A stretch of 20,255 bases of DNA from JACOXT01 sp964372855. GTDB taxonomy: Bacteria > Patescibacteriota > Microgenomatia > Levybacterales > UBA12049. The DNA lies in NCBI GenBank assembly GCA_964372855.1, contig CAYJRY010000022.1:1-20255 (forward strand), read 5' to 3'. The position numbers and the translations under genes were made by a program. The notes beneath the pieces were generated by a model. It saw nothing but the letters and a program-made list of their open reading frames with translations. It was not told where the DNA came from and made no database searches. Below are positions 13,734 through 19,620 of the stretch, one piece after another (position 1 is the first letter of the stretch; every line of letters begins with the position of its first letter).

Positions 13734-14099
13734 ATGAAGGTACTTATTGTTGATGATGACGAAAATCTAAGCATGATTTTCGAGACAAATCTTCAAAAAA
13801 ACGGATTCCAAACAGTCTTGGCATTAAATGGCAAGACAGGAATAGACAAAGCAAAAATTGAAAAACCTGATGTAATTCTTCTTGATCAAGTTTTACCTGA
13901 TATTCCAGGAAATGAAATTTTAAAAACCCTCAAAGCTGATGCTGAAACGCAAAATATCCCAGTTATTATTCTTTCAAACTTCAGCCAAGAAGACCTTGTA
14001 AAAGAAGCTATAAATAACGGCGCAATAGATTATATTTTCAAATATGAAGTCGAACCGCAAGATTTAGCCGAAAAAATCAAACAGACTCTGAAAACATAA
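13734..14099 (+). CDS. Stand-alone response-regulator receiver (CheY-like)
   Basis: This 121-residue protein is a complete receiver domain and nothing else. The acidic pocket is Asp7-Asp9 in LIVDDDE, the phospho-acceptor is Asp51 in VILLDQVLPD, the conserved Ser/Thr is Ser81 in IILSNFS, and the Lys is Lys103 in YIFKYE. Without an output domain it must act by binding another protein or as a phosphate relay. It is followed after 11 nt by a histidine kinase gene on the same strand, its likely phospho-donor. The ATG follows the interleaved inverted repeat described separately and has only a weak purine stretch (aaaga) before it. Confidence 0.95.
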   Translation: MKVLIVDDDENLSMIFETNLQKNGFQTVLALNGKTGIDKAKIEKPDVILLDQVLPDIPGNEILKTLKADAETQNIPVIILSNFSQEDLVKEAINNGAIDYIFKYEVEPQDLAEKIKQTLKT

Positions 14100-14110
14100 C
14101 CTATTCCTAA

Positions 14111-15850
14111 ATGATTTTCGCTTTTTTTGCCACAATAGTCTTTGGAATTATTGCGATACTCATATCTGTCGATAATGACAAAAATAAAAAGGTGCATTTC
14201 TTGGAAATCGCCTTTTTAAAAGCAAAGATTAGGAGTTTGACTCAATTTTTAGACATTCTTGAAAAAACAAAATTTTTGTCAAACACAGATGTCGTGATTG
14301 ATCTTCTAATGGGAAGCTTACGAAGCCTTTTTCTATATTCTCTAGCCGCATCTATGGTCTTAAAAGATAGAAAAATTATTTTTAAAGCATATGCGGAAGA
14401 ACCTCTAACGAGTAACTATTTAGAAAGCGTTAAAAAATCAATGCTTTCTTCTGTTTCTCAACTTTCAAATTATAGTTTTGACTCAATTGATGAACAATTA
14501 TTTGGAGTGTCATTAAACAATACCAATTCCAACAATCAAACATTTTCCTCATCTTTCCATATTCCAATTGTAGTTTCCGGCAAAGTCGCAGCCTTAATTC
14601 ATCTCTCGTCAATCAAACCAAATTTATATAAATACAAAGACATGGAGATTTTATATCAAATCGCAGAGAAAATTGGTCAGAGTTTGACTCGATTTCGCGA
14701 AGTTATTGATGCAGAAAGAGATATTTTTATATCTTTAATAAATGGCTTGGAGGACGGGGTGTTTTTGGTTGATAGTAAGAATAACATATGGATATACAAC
14801 AACGCATTTACAAGAATAATTGATTTTGGATTAGCAACTGTTAATATGCCTAATCTTATAAGAGTTGTGCCGTTTGATATTGTTTCGGCAATAAATGATT
14901 GCATCATCAACAAAAAATCAATCGCGGTAAAGTCAGTGTTGGTAAAAGAGAAAATACTAAATTTTTATATAAATCCGCTTGAGAACCAAAGAGCATGCGT
15001 AGTGGTGCATGATGCAACAGATGAGGAGAAGATATCAAAACAAAAGGAAGAGTTTATGCATGTAATGATACACGAGCTTAGGGCTCCAATTTCAACTATA
15101 AAAGATGCGTCAGAGCTTTTGATTTCAATGGTTGATACTCTTGAAAAAGATAAAAAATTAAAGTTTTTGGAGATTATACACAACCAATCCAAATCAATTC
15201 TTGATCAAGTTGGTTCAATTCTAGATACAGCAAAAATAGAAGCCGGTAAATTTACAATTGAGAAAGTAGAAGGTGATTTGGCTCGTCTTATCAAAGATGA
15301 AATAGAATCATTTTTGCCTGCAGCGGAGAGAAGAAGAATAACCATATCTTATAATATCCTGAATCCCCTGCCTTTAATTGCATTTGATCCCATAAGGATT
15401 TCGCAAGTTCTAAACAATCTTATATCAAACAGCCTCAAATTTACTCCTGAAGGCGGAAAAGTAATAGTTGAGGCTGATTACAAAACTATACCCTTGAATC
15501 TTGCCTCCCCACTTGCACAAAAAGGCAGTTTTATGGGTTATGAGAAATATGTTATAGTCGCGATCTCCGACAATGGAATCGGTATTGATAAGGAAGAGCA
15601 AAAACAATTGTTCTCAAAATACCAACAAGCAAAAAATGTAAAAGGCGAGATATCAAGAAAAAGTACAGGATTGGGGCTTTATCTTGTGAAGGGAATAATT
15701 GAGGCACACAATGGCTATATTTGGATCCGCTCAGCCCCAACTAAGGGCACGACCATTACTTTTGCTTTGCCAGCACATCTTCCAGAAAAAGAAACGTCTC
15801 AAGATTATTCCCAAAACCAAACATCATCTTTTAGACAAAAAGCGAATTGA
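14111..15850 (+). CDS. Membrane-associated sensor histidine kinase with GAF- and PAS-like domains
   Basis: A hydrophobic N-terminal helix (residues 2-20) would anchor this 579-residue protein. Residues about 55-195 look like a GAF domain, ending in a helix that leads to a PAS-like domain (about 200-305; GLEDGVFLVDSKNNIWIYNN pattern). The dimerisation and phosphotransfer helix carries His321 in VMIHELRAPIS. The ATP-binding domain has the N box near NNLISNSLKF (435-444), DNGIG (487-491) and STGLGLYLV (518-526), so it appears catalytically complete. It is co-directional with the receiver gene 11 nt upstream and probably phosphorylates it. Its stimulus cannot be read from sequence; internal GAF/PAS domains suggest a cytosolic or redox signal. 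The gene ends 32 nt from the convergent triple-HTH gene. Confidence 0.93.
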   Translation: MIFAFFATIVFGIIAILISVDNDKNKKVHFLEIAFLKAKIRSLTQFLDILEKTKFLSNTDVVIDLLMGSLRSLFLYSLAASMVLKDRKIIFKAYAEEPLTSNYLESVKKSMLSSVSQLSNYSFDSIDEQLFGVSLNNTNSNNQTFSSSFHIPIVVSGKVAALIHLSSIKPNLYKYKDMEILYQIAEKIGQSLTRFREVIDAERDIFISLINGLEDGVFLVDSKNNIWIYNNAFTRIIDFGLATVNMPNLIRVVPFDIVSAINDCIINKKSIAVKSVLVKEKILNFYINPLENQRACVVVHDATDEEKISKQKEEFMHVMIHELRAPISTIKDASELLISMVDTLEKDKKLKFLEIIHNQSKSILDQVGSILDTAKIEAGKFTIEKVEGDLARLIKDEIESFLPAAERRRITISYNILNPLPLIAFDPIRISQVLNNLISNSLKFTPEGGKVIVEADYKTIPLNLASPLAQKGSFMGYEKYVIVAISDNGIGIDKEEQKQLFSKYQQAKNVKGEISRKSTGLGLYLVKGIIEAHNGYIWIRSAPTKGTTITFALPAHLPEKETSQDYSQNQTSSFRQKAN

Positions 15851-15882
15851 CAACTTATGTCAAAACCTAAGGGAGATGAGGA

Positions 15883-16668
15883 TTAAACTGGATTATTTTG
15901 GGGACTTTGTGAGTCTTTCGATTCTAAAACTCCCAGCTCGCGAGCGCGCACTATTGCTTTATCTATATCATCAACCCTAAACATTTCAAAGATACGCTTT
16001 TTATCCGACCTAATATGACTCTCAGATAACGCCAAAAATTTAGCAATATCTGATGTTTTCATTCCGCGGTTAAATAAAGCCAGAATTATAAGCTGACGCG
16101 GTGTTAGCTCTCTTGCTTGCTTTTCAAGAAGAGTATCTCTTCTGTTTTTTGAAACCATATAAAGCAAAACCGCTTCGATTAAGCTGTTTAATCCCAACTT
16201 CTTTCTGATATTCCCTGCTCTATAGCTTATACTAGATTTGCTAACAAAGAGGGACTTTGCTAAATCTTTCTTTGAAGTAATTTTTCCACGGCTTTCAGCC
16301 ATAACACCTAATACTTCTAATTCAGCTTTATTTAATTTGTTCAGGGTTAGTATGTCTAAATTTTTTGTTAAGTCTTCTGGATTTAATATTCCCTCTGTTG
16401 CAGCCATTATTACAACACCAGCTGAAACATGAATGCCAAACATCTCAAAAATTTCATTCTTACGGCCGCGAACAATATCATTGCTTATTCCTAAACTCTC
16501 TCCTATATCCTTGTTTGATAAACCTTGTGCCATTAAACGCAATACTTCTTTCTCACGTTCCGTTATATGGAAACCTTCATGAATATTATTTCCATGTGGT
16601 CCTTCTTTTAATGTATTACTAACATCAAAACTCTCTTGTATTGGTCTGTTATGCTCTACTCCAACCAT
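15883..16668 (-). CDS. Protein with three tandem LuxR/GerE-type DNA-binding domains
   Basis: This 261-residue protein consists almost entirely of three LuxR-type helix-turn-helix domains. Domain 1 is about residues 34-96 (TEREKEVLRLMAQGLSNKDI, then GISNDIVRGRKNEIFEMFGI). Domain 2 is about 108-172 (KAELEVLGVMAESRG, SVSK-like VSKSSISYRAGNIRKKLGL). Domain 3 is about 186-248 (TPRQLIILALFNRGMKTSDI, LSESHIRSDKKRIFEMFRV). Each keeps the tetrahelical pattern with basic residues in the recognition helix. No receiver, sensor or dimerisation domain is visible. A near-leaderless promoter lies upstream. Its position, convergent with the receiver-kinase pair, suggests it may be their output, but this is inference. 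Confidence 0.88.
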   Translation of the reverse strand: MVGVEHNRPIQESFDVSNTLKEGPHGNNIHEGFHITEREKEVLRLMAQGLSNKDIGESLGISNDIVRGRKNEIFEMFGIHVSAGVVIMAATEGILNPEDLTKNLDILTLNKLNKAELEVLGVMAESRGKITSKKDLAKSLFVSKSSISYRAGNIRKKLGLNSLIEAVLLYMVSKNRRDTLLEKQARELTPRQLIILALFNRGMKTSDIAKFLALSESHIRSDKKRIFEMFRVDDIDKAIVRARELGVLESKDSQSPQNNPV

Positions 16669-16681
16669 ATTTACGCCACAA

Positions 16682-16710
16682 ATTGTATCTAATTTGAATT
16701 ATAAAATCAA
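16682..16710 (-). promoter_or_regulatory. Sigma70-type promoter of the triple-HTH gene, near-leaderless
   Basis: On the minus strand TTGATT (16705-16710), a 17-bp spacer and TACAAT (16682-16687) sit 13 nt before the ATG at 16668. This separates the gene from the upstream com genes. Confidence 0.6.
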
Positions 16711-16730
16711 TTATGGCTAGAATCCTTATC

Positions 16731-17627
16731 CTACAAATCTCCACCTAATTTCAATTCATCTCCATCAGTTTCAATTTTTATATCTCCTTTCTCATCAGTT
16801 CTTAATATCTTAATATCCTTATCTCTTAATATCTTTAAAATTTCCGGCGATGGATGGCCAAAGGAGTTTTTACCAACTGAGATAACCGCGATTTGAGGCA
16901 GTAAAACATCCAAGATTTCTGTAGTTAATCCTGTTTTTGAACCATGATGCGGAACTTGAAGTACAGAAACTGTACTGAAACCCTGAGCCTGTCGAAGGGC
17001 CTCTTGAACTATTGGCAGCGCCTCTTCTAATTCGGACGCCTGGCTATCACCAGTTAGTAAAGCTGAAAAATCTTTGTATTTTACCAAAGTCTCAACATTC
17101 GCGAACTCACCTCTCCCCGTTATAAATCCATCACTTGATGTTGATTGTAAAAATTCTCTAGTTGGCCCAACTATTTCCAAAACTACGCCATCTTTGAATC
17201 TAAATTTATCTCCAGCATAAACATATTTGATGTTAATATTTTGCTTTTGTGTCAAATCAATTAATAATTTAAAGCCTTGCGTTGTATTTTTTAAATCCTC
17301 AGTTGCGAATCGCAAAACAGTATAATTTTCAAATACCTTTATAAGGCCATTTAAATGATCTGCGTGAGGATGAGTAAGAATAACAAGCTCCAATGTTTTG
17401 TCCCAAAAAGGCATGTGTTTTCCCAAACAAGACAATACTTTCTCATTTGGTCCGCCGTCAATTAAAATATCAATGTTATCTGGAGTTTTTATGTATATAG
17501 CATCCCCTTGACCAACATCACAAAAAACAATATGAAGCCTGCCGTCTCCAAATCTAACTAGTTGTAAAGCTAAAACACTTATAAAGGCTATAAAAATTAT
17601 GATTGTTATTAGAAGATTCTTTCTCAT
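16731..17627 (-). CDS. Secreted or membrane-anchored ComEC-type metallo-beta-lactamase-fold hydrolase
   Basis: This is the hydrolase domain that in many bacteria forms the C-terminus of ComEC; here it is a separate 298-residue gene. An N-terminal hydrophobic helix (4-22) would place the enzyme outside the membrane. The metal motif is HPHADH (86-91), with further ligands in LLTGDSQASE (Asp194), VPHHGSK (His227 region) and FGHPSPEIL (His258). The FCDVGQGDAIYI start of the domain is typical of ComEC. It may degrade the non-transported DNA strand during uptake. Its ATG overlaps the comEC stop as ATGA, so translation is coupled. Residues 211-216 (LRQAQG) are encoded by a 19-bp repeat, next to a short perfect hairpin. 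Confidence 0.92.
   Translation of the reverse strand: MRKNLLITIIIFIAFISVLALQLVRFGDGRLHIVFCDVGQGDAIYIKTPDNIDILIDGGPNEKVLSCLGKHMPFWDKTLELVILTHPHADHLNGLIKVFENYTVLRFATEDLKNTTQGFKLLIDLTQKQNINIKYVYAGDKFRFKDGVVLEIVGPTREFLQSTSSDGFITGRGEFANVETLVKYKDFSALLTGDSQASELEEALPIVQEALRQAQGFSTVSVLQVPHHGSKTGLTTEILDVLLPQIAVISVGKNSFGHPSPEILKILRDKDIKILRTDEKGDIKIETDGDELKLGGDL
16802..16833. repeat. 8-bp-period repeat near the 3' end of the ComEC hydrolase gene
   Basis: The 8-mer ttaatatc occurs at 16802-16809, 16810-16817 and 16826-16833, the last one in phase with the others (two units on). It encodes part of the LRDKDIKILR tail region. It looks like local repeat expansion at the C-terminus. Confidence 0.5.
16960..16976. 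repeat. Perfect 7-bp hairpin in the ComEC hydrolase gene
   Basis: The arms agtacag (16960-16966) and ctgtact (16970-16976) enclose aaa. It lies four bases from the CCCTGAGCC-type repeat element and encodes part of FSTVSVL. Together they resemble a composite insertion. Confidence 0.55.
16981..16999. repeat. CCCTGAGCC...GAAGGG element in the ComEC hydrolase gene
   Basis: The 19-mer ccctgagcctgtcgaaggg matches the element in the M16 gene (6347-6365) at 15 of 19 positions. On the coding strand it has no stop in any phase and here encodes LRQAQG. The other strand contains TGA in one phase, so orientation matters for keeping the host gene open. Confidence 0.8.
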
Positions 17628-18865
17628 ATCTTTCTTCGAAAAAACAGAATCAATGAAACTAGAACAAAATAATATCCAACTATAACACTCAAAGGCAGTT
17701 CTTCAATACTTACTGCTCCTCCATGCGAACTTATGAATTCAACTATCTTTTCAAAATATAATAAAAGTGGATAGGCTAAAAAAATTATTGCCTTACCTAA
17801 TGGTGCAATAATTATGCCTAATATTGAAGCAACCCCTCCCAACACCATAAGAAAAGGTATGGTCCATAAAACTAATCCGTTTGCCAAAATTGACCACAGG
17901 GAATACGTTCCAAAATTTGCCAAAATAATGGGTAATGTGGCAAATTGAGCAGAGACTGTAGTTAATACATCAGGACCAATAAATGTTTTTTTAAAAAGTA
18001 CTCTAGATTTCAAATTTGACTCAAAAATAGGTCTTATATATATTAGACCTAAAGTTGCCATGAAAGACAGCTGAAAACCAATATCTTGTATTAAATTTGG
18101 CGAGTTTAAAAGCATAATGTAGCCCGCTAGTATTAACCCAAATCCAGCTAAATTCTGCCGTCCTAAAATTTGACTTGAAAAAACCAATATTCCCATAATA
18201 GAGGCTCTAATTATTGAGGGTTCCAAGCCCGCAAGAATAGCATAAAAGACGATACTTATCACTGTCGCAACAAGTGCTATTTGTCGTCTTAAAAAATATC
18301 CGAAAATTGAGCTTATAAATCCTCCAAGCATAGTCACATTCATTCCACTGGCTGCGACAACATGCAGAGTCCCAGATGACTTAAGACTATCTTTGAAGGC
18401 CGCTGACATTTCTTGTTTAATACCAAAAACAATACCTAATATTAATCCCGAATAAGGAGAAGGTAAAGATTTTGAGAAAAAAGAAATTAATTTTTGTCGG
18501 ACATCAGTTACAATTGCTAACTTTGGATCTTTTCTAATAGCTTCAATTTTCGGAAAATATATTGAATTAAATTTATTTTCCCCATTTATCAGTCTCGAAC
18601 TGAAAATGCCAGTTACCCTTATTATATCTCCATAATAATATTTAGGAAATAAGGCTGTCACAATTAAAATCCTCTCTCCAGTTTCTAAATTAGCAATTAT
18701 TCTCTGTTGACTGCCAACAATTTGCGGATCTGACATGAGAGTTACGGTAAAATTTACTCGCTCTTTGTCTTTAAATTGTTTTTGGTTGTCGTAGAAGAAA
18801 AAAAAGCGAAGAGAAAGAAGCAATAATAATACGAGAAATACCATTAATGTCTTCGTTCGGCTCAT
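17624..18865 (-). CDS. comEC: ComEC/Rec2 DNA-uptake channel, membrane part
   Basis: ComEC carries single-stranded DNA across the inner membrane during natural transformation. This 413-residue protein has an N-terminal hydrophobic helix (7-24), an OB-fold-like region (about 38-110) and then the competence domain with many membrane helices. Diagnostic motifs are HVVAASGMNV (168-177), GLEPSIIRASIM (213-224) and QLSFMATLGL (265-274). The last His of the usual SGLHV motif is Asn here. The C-terminal metallo-hydrolase domain is missing because it is encoded by the next gene, which overlaps by 4 nt. comEA lies 101 nt upstream on the same strand. Confidence 0.95.
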   Translation of the reverse strand: MSRTKTLMVFLVLLLLLSLRFFFFYDNQKQFKDKERVNFTVTLMSDPQIVGSQQRIIANLETGERILIVTALFPKYYYGDIIRVTGIFSSRLINGENKFNSIYFPKIEAIRKDPKLAIVTDVRQKLISFFSKSLPSPYSGLILGIVFGIKQEMSAAFKDSLKSSGTLHVVAASGMNVTMLGGFISSIFGYFLRRQIALVATVISIVFYAILAGLEPSIIRASIMGILVFSSQILGRQNLAGFGLILAGYIMLLNSPNLIQDIGFQLSFMATLGLIYIRPIFESNLKSRVLFKKTFIGPDVLTTVSAQFATLPIILANFGTYSLWSILANGLVLWTIPFLMVLGGVASILGIIIAPLGKAIIFLAYPLLLYFEKIVEFISSHGGAVSIEELPLSVIVGYYFVLVSLILFFRRKI

Positions 18866-18881
18866 ATTGCATAGGAAAAAT

Positions 18882-18967
18882 TCCTAATTACTAATAACCA
18901 AATTTCTAAATAAATCCCAACCACCAAATCCAATTAGGTTAATTAGAAATTAAAGCAATTAGAAATT
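18882..18967. repeat. Direct and inverted ttagaaatt repeats between comEA and comEC
   Basis: The 11-mer aattagaaatt occurs at 18941-18951 and 18957-18967, the second copy reaching the comEA stop codon. An inverted core, aatttctaa, lies at 18901-18909. The rest of the gap holds further tta/att short repeats. No gene or clear promoter is seen here. Confidence 0.55.
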
Positions 18968-19587
18968 CAATATACGCTTATCTTCTCTTTTATCTCCTCA
19001 AAAACCTTGCTTCCGACAATTTTTTTCTCTAAAAGTTCACTTATTGATGTGTACGGCCTTCCATTTATGATCTTTTGTATCGTAGCTGGGCCAATTCCCG
19101 GCAGGCTGTCCAAAACTTCCGTGCTTGCTGTATTGATATTAATTTTTCCCCCCGCGACACTACCTGTATTACTCGTTTCTCCTATGACACTTTTTGTATT
19201 CTCCCCAATTGCTGGGATATAAATTTTTCCTCCATCTGATAATTTTGAAGCCAAATTGATGTTTTTTGAGATAAAATCCTGATCTGCTTTATTTGTTAAT
19301 CCTCCAGATGCAACAATTGCATCCTGAACTATTGAATTGGAAGGTAATTTATAAACTCCCGGATTAGCAACGCTTCCTTGAATATCAATGGCAATATTAC
19401 TTTCTAAACTTTCTTTATTTTCATCACTAGCTTCAAAAACAATATCGTTCTGAGAAGAATTCGAGGCTAAAAATAAAGTAATCAAACCATATCCAAACAA
19501 TATCATTCCAATTAAACCTAAGGCTAGAATGAGGAGGTTTTGTTTTATAAAGGCTTTATATCCGTTAATCGCTTCTTTGTCCTCCAT
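18967..19587 (-). CDS. comEA: ComEA-like DNA-binding competence protein
   Basis: ComEA binds incoming double-stranded DNA at the cell surface and passes it to ComEC. This 206-residue protein has one hydrophobic helix (17-41), an SLBB-type domain (about 66-125: IDIQGSVANPGVYKLPSN and LASKLSDGGKIYIP) and a C-terminal helix-hairpin-helix domain (147-206: KININTASTEVLDSLPGIGP, then ATIQKIINGRPYTSISEL). The topology, with DNA-binding part outside, matches the family. It is followed by comEC and the separate hydrolase and preceded by leuS after 33 nt, so the uptake genes may be co-transcribed with leuS. No promoter is obvious in the 33-nt gap, which is a repeat. Confidence 0.94.
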   Translation of the reverse strand: MEDKEAINGYKAFIKQNLLILALGLIGMILFGYGLITLFLASNSSQNDIVFEASDENKESLESNIAIDIQGSVANPGVYKLPSNSIVQDAIVASGGLTNKADQDFISKNINLASKLSDGGKIYIPAIGENTKSVIGETSNTGSVAGGKININTASTEVLDSLPGIGPATIQKIINGRPYTSISELLEKKIVGSKVFEEIKEKISVY

Positions 19588-19590
19588 GTA

Positions 19591-19618
19591 TTTTTGATAT
19601 TTAATTTTTGATATTTAA
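19591..19618. repeat. 14-bp tandem repeat between leuS and comEA
   Basis: Two exact copies of tttttgatatttaa (19591-19604, 19605-19618) fill the gap between the two genes. Each is a pair of heptamers (TTTTGAT plus ATTTAAT type), related to the arrays inside leuS and argS. Confidence 0.7.
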
Positions 19619-19620
19619 TA

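Noticed and set aside
15847..15863. ttgaca/tgtcaa hairpin after the kinase stop as a terminator
   Set aside because: The stem is 6 bp and no T run follows on either strand.
16731..17627. Antibiotic-type beta-lactamase or lactonase
   Set aside because: The FCDVGQGDAIYI start, the HPHADH/PHHGS set and the overlap with comEC identify it as the ComEC hydrolase domain.
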